DNA of 64,000 nucleotides, from NCBI GenBank assembly GCA_903772945.1, contig CAICTM010000362.1, forward strand, positions 1-64,000, given 5' to 3'. The stretch's first letter is position 1. Each line of letters opens with the position of its first letter. The notes under the pieces were generated by a model. The model saw only the letters and a program-made list of their open reading frames with translations, ran no database searches and was not told where the DNA came from. Shown one piece after another: positions 1-13,600 of this stretch. This DNA comes from Seminavis robusta (Eukaryota; Bacillariophyta; Bacillariophyceae; Naviculales; Naviculaceae). The position numbers and the translations under genes are program-made.

Positions 1-821
1 AAGTCAGCAAGAATCCAGAGCAACGTTTTGCCTCATCCTGCAGCGTAACTTAGCTACGGTACATCGTACCACCTCCATAGTCACACCCGAGGCCATGGTT
101 AGGATCGGAGTCCAAGATGATTCACAGCTGCGAGTGAGCAGGCACTACAATGATCGTGGCGCGGCCAAACCAGCCATCCTCGTTGGGATCCCGCGACTGT
201 CGATCAACAGCGGCCTGAGCCACGACCTCGTAAGGCTTCAAATCATGCAAAGATTGGACGATGGAACGACGTCTTTGCCTGGAAGGTTCGCCAGAGCAAC
301 GACTTGCAGCAATAATCGAGCCGTCGGAGGCATGTTACCTTTCTTCGTGTTCTCCTCTCTACTAGCTAGCTAGTGTCATCTTTCGTCCATTGACCGTGGC
401 TCAAACGATTTAATCTCATGCAATCGCTTGGACTCTCTTTCAACCAGCTCTCATTCGCTTGAACTTGCCAGATGGCACTGTCTTCTAATCGTTGGCTGGC
501 GTCATGGTCGCAATTCCTTATTAGTGCAAAGCTTCGCAAACCGTCAAGGAGTGCTATGCTGTACATACAAATTTTAAGGTGGCGACATCGCGACATCACC
601 CCGGCTGGCTTCCGTAGATAATTTCCCTACTCTAAACCCCCCTTATCATCTCTTGATGGTACCACCCGGTAGAATTAAAGAACGAATTGTGGACTCTAAA
701 CTGGCTAGCTATTTTCAATAGTGCGTTAACTTTCCACCCTTCACTATATATTTTTTTAAATTTGTCATTATGAATTCTTAATCTTGCAACCTGTTGGTCT
801 TGCCCTCAAACATAAACAGCT
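1..821. other. Intergenic, no supported gene
   Basis: No open frame here looks like a protein. The stretch at about 279-309 carries one copy of a short dispersed motif (TGGAAGGTTC, a short gap, then GAGCAACGACTTGCA) that recurs near 2341 and 3409. CTAGCTAG runs occur near 361-373. Confidence 0.6.
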
Positions 822-2068
822 TCAAGCTTCTTTCTTCAAGTCCATCGGGTCCACAGCAGGAGCACTGATATTTCCACCAACAAAACCAACAAAGACCAAT
901 CCACCAACAACCACAGCGGCAGCCAGCTTGGCACCAAACATGAGCTCCAAGGCATAGAGGGGGCACAAGACCACCAAGTACAGAGCCAAAAGGAACAGCT
1001 GAACCACCCAGTACTGGGCATGGAACCAGTCGGACAAATCAAATGCCATCTGCACAAAGTGAGCCACACCATCATTATTGTACGTCTGGCACCATTGGGG
1101 GTTGATCCCGCCGGTGCAAACCAAGCGAGGCAGAGTCATGAGCATATGAGCAACCTGGTGGTGAGAGATGAGAGACACAGAGTGGCCGTTTAATTCCATC
1201 ATTTGGGGATCACCATTGGGCTGGAGGGAAACATAGCACGAGGATGCAATGCCATCCACCACAAGGGTACCATCCTGAGTCATAGGAGCATAGATTCCCT
1301 GGCGCTGGACAGTCTTGATCTTGGTGACAAGAGCAGCTCCTCCTTGTCCATGTCCAGGTTGAGCATGGGCAAGACTATCACCAACCTTGATGGATTTGGC
1401 TGTGACTGGGGCATCCTTGCCCTGCACATAGACCAAATGCTGACCAGTGACTTCCAAGGTTCTTTCTTCCTGCTTGTGGTGTGGATTTGTAGGAACTCCG
1501 TGTCAGTCGTGGCATCGTCGTGGGCGAATGCATAGACTGGTTGGTACTGGTTCTTGGCGGTCAAGATCATGTCTCCAATCTTGAGGTCCACCATCTTGGT
1601 GGGTACAGGGACTTGGCTGGGTGTTTTCACTGCCACAGAAGCTTCCTCCGAAAAACAAAAGGGAGCGGGAGCAGGAGCAGGATTGGAGGGGGGAGATGGA
1701 GTGGGAGCAGGAGCACCAATGCAAATACACTCAATGTCCAGGGTCATCTCGCCTGCTTTTGTTTTATATCTAACCTCCGTGGGATCGGCCGCGGGGTTGA
1801 ACAAAGTGCTGGTGATAAAAAATTCTGGACAACCATCTGTGGGATCCTGATTGAACCCATCAACCCACAAATCAACTGAGAAGCTTTGGGATCCGTCACA
1901 TCTGACAGTACATTCAACCTGGGTGGTTCCAGCTGGGACCGAAATTGTTTCAATAACCTCGGTTGTGGTAGCCACAGCATTGAGGGTAAGGCAGACAGCA
2001 TCACCACGGACCATGGCCATCAATGCCATGATGGTAACGGAAAAGAGAGGGAGTGAAGTGATCTTCAT
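822..2068 (-). CDS. Secreted Hint (hedgehog/intein) domain membrane protein, copy 1, one frameshift
   Basis: The start at 2068 is chosen because MKIT plus the signal peptide (hydrophobic run ending MVRGDA) is shared with the second copy at 22.8-24.0 kb. A Cys-containing N-terminal ectodomain (about 25-120) and a Pro/Ala stalk follow. The Hint domain begins at Cys138 (CFSEEASVAV). It continues through LKIGDMIL and YQPVYAFAHDDATTDTEFLQIHT, as separate short blocks, to a TGQHLVYV block. Hint domains cleave their own backbone at the N-terminal Cys; whether this one does is inferred. The C-terminus has two hydrophobic segments (YWVVQLFLLALYLVVLCPLY and AAAVVVGGLVFVGFV). The frame breaks between about 1457 and 1475: this copy has 15 bases where copy 2 has 28, so the front half (1280-2068) and back half (822-1457) lie in different frames. 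It is either a pseudogene or carries a sequence error. Confidence 0.75.
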
Positions 2069-4685
2069 GGTGCACACTTTTTAAAATACTTTGCTCTTGA
2101 GCTGGATTTGAAGGATAGCTGAAAGCTTCAAATTTTGTGAGCTGATGGAAGATGGAAGACGGATACCGCAGATGGAAGGAGGGCATGTAGCAACAGGAAC
2201 CAGCTGCGCTTGCCCGTTATTTAGCTAGCTAGGTGTGCTGCATTTGCAATAATGCATGCAGAATTTTGTATTCAGGAAACGATACCCGGGGCAGCTTTAT
2301 TCAGGATTCAAGGCAACAGTTGGCTTGCTCGTGTCATTGCTTGGAAGGTTCCCCTGAGCAACGACTTGCATCAAGCAGTTCCTGTACCGGTACATGGTAC
2401 AAGTATAGGTTGTACAGGAACTGCATGTAGATCTAGCTAGTTGTCCCGAAACTCCTTCCTTCTAGCAAAGGAATGGTCAATCCCCGACCGCGCGTTTTCG
2501 TTCAGGACTTTAAAAAACTTCAAATTATGCAGGACTGACCCAGTGAAATACCAGTATTCCCACGAAGCTTTGGCTTTCACTTAATTAAACACATTCCCTT
2601 ACGAAGCTTTCCCTGAAGAGAAATTTGCTTAAGCGAAACTTCCCTCCTTTGTCGATCGATCAGTACCGGTACTTATGTACAGCTGAACTGTTGTGATATT
2701 ACAGCTCTGTGTTTAAGGTTATATGCCCCAAGAGATCGGTGTTTTCTCCAGCGTCACGGAAAACTGCATTTACAGCAATAAACATTCGAAACAACATCAC
2801 TTCTTGCTTCTCTATTTAGGCTTTTCTGCAAGACCAATAATTTGTTACCAGGTCTATTATGATACTATTAAAAAATAGTATCTTATTCCAAGTTCCAAGA
2901 CCAAGACACCAAAACCTCGAAAGGTCGCAAGATTGACAAAGCGAAGGTTGAAAACCAACTTTAGCTACGGTAAAAATACCGTACTCTACTCTACTTCTTA
3001 GTTAGTAGTCTACAATAGTAGTAGAAGTAGAGTAAAGAATCTCCAAATGCAGTACTCACTATCGTATTCAAAAAGCCATCAACGAAGCTCCATGCTTGTG
3101 TCTGCTAACGCTTGTGCGCATGTCACCTCATGGTCGATGGTCAGTGGTCAGATCAAAACTTGTTCCACCTTACCTTGTCCAGCCTCGAGTCCCTGGCGCA
3201 CCATACGGTACTTCACCGCCGAATTCAAGGGCGTATTAGTACTAGCTAGGACGGAATCCAGAAACCCGATGGATGTTCCGAGCCTATTGATGGCGGCTGC
3301 AGCAAGTCCAACGACCACGACCAAGACGGAGTCTTCCTTGGCCGGCCTTCTTGGAAAGGCACAAGCGAGCTGGCTCATGTCTTTGCTTTTTAATAAAAGC
3401 TTAGCTAATTGGAAGGTTCGCCATGGAGAGCAACGACTTGCATCCATGGTTTTCAGCATTTTGAAGAACCCGGCATCGGATTCATCGGCGCGGGGCGATG
3501 CAAATTCAAATTTCCTTGACGCCACGGCAACCAAAGCGCTTCATGAATGTAGTCCCGCAAGGAGCTGCTTCCACAGAATCGATGATGAGTTGAGAACCTC
3601 TGGATGGGACGCCAAACTAGACTACATACATGTAGACTAATCATCGCTCGGCCCATTTCGGTTTGCTGGATTATGTTCTGAATCCAGAAAGAGACCGTCT
3701 AGCAGCCGAGCAACCTCGTCTTTGTCCCCTCGGAAAAGCTGGCGAAGCCTCCATTTGGAGAAAAGTGGAAGTAAGTGTGACAGATACAGTAGTATCTTTG
3801 GAACCATCAAATCAAATCAAACTTGCTCGATAAAAGAGTGTCCACAACGTCATTTTTAAAAGCTCGTGCCTGCTACACATGAAACTGAGCCGTTGCGAAC
3901 TCTTGCATTCCAGCCTTTGTGATTTCTCTAAATACATACTCAGCCATGGCGTGTTCGCCCCTTGCAGCTCTCCTAGCATCTTCGAAGATGCCCAACGGGC
4001 AGCAGCTGCAGATCCCGACGAGGACGGAGTGTATGCCTCCAGATCAACTGAATTCAAGGCCCTGTCGATCGCTCCATCATACCAGCGCATCGCCTCGACA
4101 TTCATGGCAGCATTCGTAGACAAGGGCTTTGTGTACCGTTACCAGTATACAATCACTCGAGTGGCCCCTTCGGCTTGCTCAAAAAGTCCTTGAGATGTCG
4201 ACCTGTACATTCCTCTTGCGGTCATCAACTCGGGGAAGAGTGGCACGACGCCTGAATCCAGCTTTTCAAAGGTCCCACCCAGGCCATATGCATCACTGAC
4301 TTTTGATTTGAGGCAACCACTTTCTCATTCGGCAAACCAGACATCTAGCTAAACCTGTGCACTGTGCACCTAATATTCGAACAAGACGACTTCCGGAATG
4401 GCAAAGCTTGTTGCTATCACCCTGGTTCCAGAGACCCTGCCTATTGTTTGTACCTGGCTGGTCTCATGGCTTTCATCCGAGTTGGTTCTTCTCCGGTGCG
4501 CTCTTGCCTCTACCAAGGAGACCACATTCAGGAATTTCTAGCTTTTGATGGTGGAACCAGACCAAAGGCCAAGTTGTCCTGCAACAATACTTGAACCTGC
4601 ATCACTGGCCGTCAACACTAGCTAGTAGCTAACTAGAGGCCTCGATCCGAATGTTGGTCGCATTGCATAAACATCGCCTAGCTAC
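2069..4685. other. Intergenic region, 2.6 kb, no supported gene
   Basis: I find no family-like protein. Open frames at 3047-3640 (+) and 3148-3534 (-) overlap each other and show no recognisable motif. Two copies of the dispersed TGGAAGGTTC...GAGCAACGACTTGCA motif lie at about 2341-2370 and 3409-3442. Short direct repeats of GTAGTAGAAGTAGAGTA type occur around 3000-3040. Confidence 0.55.
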
Positions 4686-7600
4686 CTAGATCCAGTACTG
4701 GTAGTTTTCGGTGCTCCACTCCTTCAAAACAGTTGCTTGAGCATGCCTCAACTCTGTAATGTAGGGACGGTCAGGAATTGCAGGGCGTTCTTTCTCTTCT
4801 TCAGTCACATGGCGCAAGTGGTCTTTCAAGTCCACCAGGGCACCCTTCAACTCATCAATTAATGGTTTTTCAATTTCTCTCTTCCTCTGCATTTCCTCTT
4901 CTGTAACATGATGTAAAGTGTCGGCAAGATTGGATTGGGCCTGCTTCAATTGATCCATCACATTCCCAGGCATTTGTACAGGGTTCATGTATCGGCTATC
5001 ATCGCTGTCACTGTTCTCAGAATGCCCCATTTCAGGGATAGTCCCATAGCCATATTCGCCGTCGTCATCTTCACTGGGGCCGCCGATTCGTGGAATTTTG
5101 CCTTTGAGTTCGCTCACAAGAGCCTTCGATTGCTTCTTTGGAGCTAGTTGCTCGTCACCAGCATACGAGGGGCGATTGGGTGCTGTCTTGTACTTCCATT
5201 CTCGTTCTTGCTTCGGCTTCGGAGCCAGAGACGGTTGAGAGGTATTCACAGGATCGGGGTCTTGGACTACTTTCCTCCACTCATGTTCCTTAGTGTTAGC
5301 TTGGACACGAGCACTCTTGAACACCATGGACAAAAACTCCCCGAAGGACAACATTCCGTCACCGTCCAAATCAACTCTAGCAATAATCTTTTGGATCATG
5401 TCGCCGCTGTTCGGAAGGATTCCCTTCAGTTCGTCAGCTGAAATGAAACCATCCTTGTCGACATCAAGCGCTGAAAACGCCTGCTGCAGTGCTTCACCGC
5501 TGAGCATGTTCGACTTGTCACAAGCTCCAATGATGAACTCTGAATACTCCACAAACTCTGCCAGGTCGTCAGCGTGATGACCGAGCCTCCAAAACAGTTT
5601 GCGTAGCTCATTCTCGCTGACACAATCAACGCCACAGAACTCTTGCATTCCGTAACGGAAATCTTCTCGGGACAGCTTTCCGTCGTTGTCGCGATCGATG
5701 GCATGAAAAATCTCATCCAGAACATCCTTTTCTTCAAGAGACATCAGCACTGTTGCGACCAACGAGAGGATAGCTTGCTTCAGCCCAGGCTGCTCCTTGA
5801 AATGCTTGAAGTTTTCTGAAATGAAAAGCACAGAGAGAAAGAGTGCAAAGCATGGAAGCAACAGGTGTAAGAGCACTGCAACAAAAACAACGGTCGCCCA
5901 GGAACTGAAGTCAATTGTTCGCACCTATGGCGTGGTTGGCAGCGTTGTAGTCCTCGAAACCCTCTGATACCATTGGTCCTGTTTCGGACATAAAGGTCTT
6001 CCCAATGTCCGCAATGACGCCTTTAGCGAATGCAACCGATAGCCTCGACCCAGTACTTTTCACACCTTCGCTGACATCACTAATGCTGCTACTCGCAACG
6101 CTTCCGCTTTTCTTAGAATTTTGGTCATGGGATATCATGCGTCGCAGCTGGGACTTTTCTCCCCCATGCTCGTCTTGTTCGCTCCCTCCTCCAATACGGC
6201 TCATCGTGGCGTTCAGCCGTGGTTTGCCAGATGGAGAGAGCGCTGGGCTGCCTTCTTCGGACACAGAGCGAGATCTCTTGGAAGCATACGAACCCCCATC
6301 CGAAACACCACCTGACCTATCAGACCTGCTGGCTCCATCCGAAAAATCACCTGATACAGTGGAGCCGCCGCCGCCCCCATCAGAGACATCACCAGACACA
6401 TCAGAGTCGCCGCCAGAGTCAAAGGAGCCTCCGCCTGAGACATTCGACCTCTCTGATGCGGAAAGATTCCCTGAAAAATCAGAACCCCCATCCGAGATAG
6501 AACCTGCCGAAAAATCACTGTGCGATTCGTTTGGTGCATTTTCGAGATCTTTTCTGGATAAGTCCACCGTTTCGGTGGCAGGGGCTCCAACACGTGTCAT
6601 TTTCAAATTGAGACGTGGTTTGCTTGGCGGAGGCGACGGCGACGGAGATGATCTTCCGCTGTGATCGCTAGCATCTGAACCAGAGAACCCGTCCTCGGAA
6701 GCTGAACCTTCGTCTAGACTCGCCGATCGCGATTGTTCTGCAGGGGAAAGCATGTCCTCACCATCACTGCCATCATCATCAATACCAGAACCAGCTCTGG
6801 ATGAATGGTCAGATGCTGAATAGCATTTGCTGCTTTGTGATGGTGAACGTTGCTTTGGTGACGAAGACTGTCTCCTTGAAATAACCTCTGTCTTTCGTTC
6901 AGGACCTCCAATGCGAGTCATTTTCAAAGTCAACCTTGGCTTTGACGATGGAGAAGGTGTGGGGCTGTGTTCACCGTCTGTTCCTGAGTTGGATCCTTCA
7001 TCAAATGATGGCGATCGTTGTCCACTGCCATCATCATCATCAGTACCAGAACCAGCTCTGGATGAATAATCAGATTCTGAATAGCCTCTGCTGCTTTGTG
7101 ATGGTGAACGTTGCTTTGGTGATGAAGACTGTCTCCTTGGAATAACCTCTGTCTTTGTTCAGGACCTCCAATGCGAGTCATTTTCAAAGTCAACCTTGGC
7201 TTTGACGATGGAGAAGGTGTGGGGCTGTGTTCACCGTCTGTTCCTGAGTTGGATCCTTCATCAAATGATGGCGATCGTTGTCCACTGCCATCATCATCAT
7301 CAGTACCAGAACCAGCTCTGGATGAATGGTCAGATTCTGAATAGCCTCTGCTGCTTTGTGATGGTGAACATTGCTTTGGTGATGAAGACTGTCTCCTTGG
7401 AATAACCTCTGTCTTTGGTTCAGGACCTCCAATGCGAGTCATCTTCAAAGTCAACCTTGGCTTTGAAGATGTAGAAGGTGCGGGGCTGTGTTCACCGTCT
7501 GTTCCTGAGTTGGATCCTTCATCAAATGATGGTGATCGTTGTCCACTGCCATCATCATCATCAATACCAGAACCAGCTCTAGATGAATGGTCAGATCCTG

Positions 7601-10600
7601 AATAGCCCCTGCTGCTTTGTGATGGTGAATTTTGCATTGGTGATGAAGACTGTCTCCTTGAAATAACCTCTGTGGTTTGTTGAGGACCTCCAATGCGAGT
7701 CATCTTCAAAGTCAACCTTGGCTTTGAAGATGTAGAAGGTGCGGGGCTGTGTTCACCATCTGTTCCTGAGTTGGATCCTTCATCAAATGATGGTGATCGT
7801 TGTCCACTGCCATCATCCTCTGCTCTTGATGAATTTTCAGATCCAGATGAATCATTGTTGCTTGGTGATGGAGCACTTGGCTTCGTTGTGATCACCTCTG
7901 TCTTCTGTTCAGGGCCTCCAATTCGAGTCATCTTCAGAGTCAACCGTGGCTTAGAGGGCTTTCCTTTGCCGTATGGGCCAGGTTTGGATGTTGGCTCTTC
8001 AGATGCAACTGCCGGCTCCTCAGGTTCAGACGCTGGGTCAGCCCTCAGCCGGGACACCTTCAAATTCAACCGCGGCTTCGTTGCAGATGAGGATGTTGGA
8101 GGGGTCTCTGGGCCACTTTCAGATTGTGCAGAATGTCTGCTGGACCTTGATTGGTCATCAACAGGGGACTGGTCTCGGGAGCGAGCCGAAGAGTGCAAAG
8201 AGGAATGTCTTGAATTGTCTGAAGAATGAACAGAAGATACCTCCGGTTCATTATTCATGGGAGCACCGTACTTTTGCTTCAAACTCAATTGGGTTGAGAC
8301 TAACACTGTTTTTGAATCATTTCTGGAGGGTGATTTATAGTCAATCGATGAAGGCATTGATGCCTGTATTGAATCTGCCGAGGAGTCATCAGGAGATACA
8401 CCTGGCTCATCATTCAAGGGGGGCGGTGATCGGTCTGAGTGCGTTGGTGAATGCCTCGAGCCGACTGAAGAGTGACCATTCAAGGGATCACCTTTGGAGT
8501 CGAGATTTAGCTCAGTTGATACAAGCTGTTTTTTGCTTGCATCAGGAGCACTGCGCGGTGACAAATCTCCAGAGTGGGTTGAATTAGAACGCATAGATGA
8601 TTGTCTTGAATGTGCCGGAGAGACAACCGAAGATGCATAAGATCCGTTTGAATGCGCAGAGGAATGACGTGACGAGTGTCTTGAATGAGTTGAATCACTA
8701 GCAATACTATCTTGCTCTTTGTCCTCAAGCTTTTTCAAGAGGGCATAGGCTTTAGCCCGAGGATCTTCCTCTGAACCTCCGGTGGATCTACTTGCTTTGG
8801 GTCGCTCGTTTTGTTCAGCGTGGTCCGTGTTACCGTCTGCGTCTGGCTTCATCAAACCTTCTGTTTTGGATTGGATTGGCGATCCAACTGCGGAAAATGC
8901 AGAAGTTGCTCCTGGCGCATAAGCTAGCCCAGCTGGAGGATTGAGTGCCTCAATCGAAGGGAGCGAACCTGATTCTCCTTTTGGGCGAACGGGAGCTGGA
9001 TGCTCTAATGGCAGACCACCTGAGATTGTAATGTAAAGGTTGGCTTTCAAAAGAAATTTTGGTGGTGAAGGTGGCATCCCATACAATGACTTACTGTGAT
9101 CACTGTGCTTTCCAGACAAGTCGTCCGCGTTCTCGGGCTCCCCATTCGATGCCGAGTCACCTCTCCCGACTCTTGAAGGTTCGTCGTGTCCAGGGCTCCA
9201 GGCCCTGCCTTCTTCCTTGTCATTGTTGCTGGTCGTTTGAGCTTTCATGAAAGGATCTTCTGTCCACGCATCCCATGATGGATTATTTTCAGGGTCATTT
9301 TTCTTCTCGTGTTTCTCTGTCTCGGCTTGACTTGGAGCAGTCGCAAAAGGGTCTGTGCCCCATGCATCCCAAGATGGCTGATTCTCCGATTCGCTCTTTT
9401 CAATGGAAACGTTTGCATTCAGAGCTTCGTCTGTTTTCTCTGGAGTGAAGTCGGATTCAAAGGCTGACCATGCCCCAGCAGAACTCGGCTGATCAAAGGT
9501 ACTGGCCCTTTGGGGTTGTACAGGTTCCATGCCTCCATCGACGCTCTTTTCTTCTCCAATATCATTCGACTCTCCAGCTTGGTTCTGTGGTTCAGTGTGT
9601 CCAACTCTGCTGTGACCTTGCAGTTTCTCGTCACTGTCGTTCTCAAGTTTGTTCGATTCGCCATGCCGATCCCAACTGTTATGGCTGTTGGAACTAGATG
9701 AGGTGTCCCTGGAATTTTCGTCGAAATCAGAATCGATTTCGAAATCGGAATCCTCGTCGAAGTCGTAGGCACTTCGAGTCTTGCTGGCTTGTGGCGCTGC
9801 TGCGGGCTTTACGGTTGGAGCTGCCATGGCTGCGAGCACACTTGTGTTGTAGGCTGCTTTCTCGCTCTTGTTTGCGAAGGTCAGTTTCTTCTTGGAATAT
9901 TCAGGCTGTACGGGGCTTCGTAGCTGCAAAATGCTGGTTTCAGTCTCTTGAATTGGCGGTGGCGAGGATGCCGGGACGTCTCCATCGCCGACATCGGGAA
10001 TAGAACCGAAATCAGACGCAGAATCGATACTCAAGTCATCCAGAGGATCAGCTGTCCGTTTGACTGGTGCTGCGATTGCATTCAGTATAGCATTATTATT
10101 GGTGCCTTCCTTCTGGGCCTTGACACTATGAACAGAGCCTGTCAAGCTGATTTCTGACTCCACGTCATCGTCAGAAGATGGCACAGGCTTAGGTTTATCC
10201 AATGATGTCGGGTCTGCCATGGCTTCCAAGACATCGTAGCTTGGTTCGTTCTTTCTTTTTCTCTGGCTAACAGAATGGATATCAGAATGCAAATCAGAAT
10301 GCAAATCGTCATCCGGCTTCGCCTCAGTTGGGTCTGCCACAGCCACTGGAACCTCTGCCTCGCCTGCACTTTGAATGCTGGCAACATCGGCAGTTCCTGG
10401 ATTGTTCCCGTGTGACGCATCATTGGACGGCTCACTTCCGATTTCCGCGTCGCTGCCAGTCTCGTCAAAATCTGAATCGTCATCCAAGTCATAAAGACTT
10501 GGCTGCCGTTGTGGTTGTCGGCAAGCAAATGGTGAGGCCATCGCCTGAAGTACTCTTGCGCCGTGCGTCTTCTTCTCCTCGGCATTTTCGAATTGAATCT

Positions 10601-13600
10601 GCTTCGGAACATACTCCTTCCTGGCTGGATTCGGCGAATGCTCCACGTCTGGCGTGGGCTGCTTCTCGGGCAAACTAGAAACCACCACAGGTTGTTCGCT
10701 GTCACTGCTGAGGTCAACACTTGATCCAAGATCCATATTGGAACCACTGTCGATACTCAAGTCATCAAAGGCATTGCGACCCTTCTTCTCTTTCTTAGCT
10801 GGGGTTGCCATCGCCTGCAAGATTCTGTCCTTGTTGTTTGCAGGAACATTGTTTGGCTCCACGCCACCTTTCTGGGTATGGGTTTCAGCCATTGCATTCT
10901 TTCTGATTGCCGGTGACCCAGCGGGTGACATTGCCTTCGGACTTGGGTCTCTTGGAGGACTGCTACTTCTGTCACTGTGTCCGCTAAAAGACCCCGTGAA
11001 CGATCCAACATCGAAGTCCGGATCCGAATCATAGAGGTCCATGTTTGGCGTCTTCGGTGGGGCGCTTGTCGGGGCGGCGATAGCTGCTAGAAGCTGGTTT
11101 TCCTGCGTCTGTGCTGCTTCTGCACTTCGTGGTGAAAGCTTTGCTGTTGCCTTCGTCTGAGCAGGTTCGGCAACAAGCATTGTCTTGGTTGGAGTAGCTT
11201 TGTCGGCCCCAAGAGTTTGGCTGTGGTGAGGTTCCTTCGGTTCTTGTTTGGCTCTCACCGCCGCTTGAGCAGTCTCTTGCTTTGGCTTATGCGCAGCGAT
11301 GGAGTCCGTTCCAATCGGAGCACTATCAACGGTACCTTCACTGAGAGACCCATCAAAAGATCCCACGTCAAAATCGGAATCATAGTCAAGCCCCAGATCA
11401 CCGCCTGTCTGGACTTTCAGGGCAATGGTAGGTGCAGCAATGGCTCGAAGCAGTCCGCTTTCGGGCGATGACTTGTTTGCTCGAGTTGGCGTCAATGTAG
11501 AATCGTTTGTTTGTTTCAATGAACATGCTGCTTGTGTTGATTTCGACTTGGAAGGGCCACACGCAGGCCCAGCATCAGAGTCATTTTCACTCAAAGAACC
11601 GGTGTAAGAACCCACTTCAAACTCGGAACCTGAATCAATATCGATACTCTGGCCAGCCAGTGAAGGCTTGAGCGGCGTTGTCGGTGCGGCCATGACCTGC
11701 AGGAGCCTGTCGTCCACGGTCGCAGCATTCGCACTCGATGGTCCAACCCCGGCTTCAGTAACTGGACTAACCAGATCAGTAGAACCGCCACTGTGGTTCA
11801 AAAGACGGATTGCACCAATCTCAGGAGGCGCACTGCCAGCCGTTCGTTGCGCTCGGTTGCTCCTTTCGCCTTCCACACTGTTCAGAATGTCACTGTTTTC
11901 GCTAATCGACCTCGTAGCAGAATCGAAACTGACATCTGAGCCCGAGCTGATGCTGACCTCTTCGCTGTATGTTCTGCGTGCATTGTTTCGTAGGGGCGCC
12001 GCAATAACTGCCAAAAGATCGTCTGTTGTATTCTCTTCTGCGGCAGGCTTTCTGTCTTCAATGGGTTCCTGTCGGTCGTGCCAAGAAATTGAGCGGCGCT
12101 GGGTTGCCTTGACCTTAGTAGCCTGCGGAGACATTTTACCCAATCTTTCCTGCTGTGTCTCTGATGCGGCAATTGGGCTCCTAGTGCCCCCTCGCCCGGT
12201 CTTCTTTGTAGAACTATGGTTGCTATTCACAAAAGCAACAAATCCGTTGTCTGCAAAGGCACTGGTGGACTCGCCCATGTCGATGTCGTCACTGCTGTAA
12301 GGATCCTTCCTTGGCTTCGCCTTCGTCGCAGGAGCGGCCATGGCAATTAGAATTGCCTGGCCTTGTTCCCTTGGATTCGTCTCCGTCATCTCCTTTTTCT
12401 CCTTGGCACTCGGCTTCGGTGCGTGGCGTTGCGAGAGTGATTCCCCAGAGTGCTTTGAGCTTGGGTTGCTGTGGTTGGACGGCAATGCGGCTTGAATTCG
12501 TGCCAGAGATTTCTTTTCCGTTTCTTCGTCGTCTTTCCAGTCTGGAGACAGCCTGCGGGCCGGCTGGTCAACTGTGTCCCACTTGTTCAGCTTGCGCTTG
12601 TGCGTCGCGGGAGTCTTCATCGCGTCTAGATTGCGGGTCCCGCCTGGGGTCGGAGGAGGCAAAGATGGAGCCATCACCGCCTGCTGCTGCAACCTCAGTT
12701 GTTGTTCACGTTGTTGAAGCTGTTGTTGCTTGAGTTGCTGCTGTTGGATCCTTTGCTGCTCAAGTTGTTGTTGCTGCTGTATCCTTTGTTGTTCAAGCTG
12801 TTGTTGCTGTTGGAGTCTTTGTTGCTCAAATTGCTGCTGCTGTTGCTGCTGTTGGATTCTCTGTTGCTCAAACTGTTGCTGTTGTATCTTCTGTTGTTGA
12901 AGCTGTTGCTCTTGAAGGAGATGTTGCCGCTGTTGCAGCTGCTGTTGAATTTGTCGCTGTTGCTGGTCATGTTGCTGCTGGACTTGTTGATTTTGCTGGA
13001 TGCGCTGTAGTTGTCTCTGCTGCCGCTCTAGCATGCTAAGTTGCCACTGTTGCTGCTTTTCCAGAAGTTCCTGCTGACGTTCGGATAACTGCTTTTGTTG
13101 CTGATGTTGCTGAAACAACTCTTCTCCTTCAACTCCTGGTGGATCCATACCGGTGCGCGAACTCGACGCAGTGCGCAGAATTATTACATCCGGCAGTGGT
13201 GGGACAACTATCTGATTGCTGAGCGGTGGCTTGGATGGGTATTCGGTTCCGGCCTGGCGGTGACGCCATGGACTTGGCTTGGACGACAAGGGAGACTCCA
13301 CGGTCGGCGGTTCCCCTCGTCGTTCTCCCTTTGAATTAACGTGCTTTGTTGTTGATGTCGTAGGGTGCCTCTTGGCTACTACCTGCCTTGGTTTGGTGAC
13401 TGCCCGTTGCACACTTTGACGAGACCGTGACAAGTCCTCCGACGGTTGTTCTGATGCCTCGTCGGTTGGGTGGTGCCTGTGTGTCCCATGCTTCCTCGTC
13501 GAAGAACGCCTCCTGCTTGCATCACTTTGCCGACGCTGGGACTCAGATGTCCTGTGCGAAACAGTACTTTCGGTGGGCTGTTCCGACGGGTCATCGTCTT

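Noticed and set aside
3047-3640. 197-residue plus-strand open frame, and a 128-residue minus-strand frame inside it
   Set aside because: Both strands are open, neither has a recognisable motif, and composition is like the surrounding noncoding DNA.
5816-5924. Hydrophobic segment just before the EF-hands, suggesting a membrane anchor
   Set aside because: It lies in a clear GT-AG intron; splicing removes it.
6005-6664. 219-residue plus-strand open frame rich in Ser/Pro
   Set aside because: It is the antisense shadow of the repetitive minus-strand giant gene.
12699-13010. Leu-rich plus-strand frame that looks like a membrane protein
   Set aside because: It is the reverse complement of the poly-Gln tract of the giant gene.
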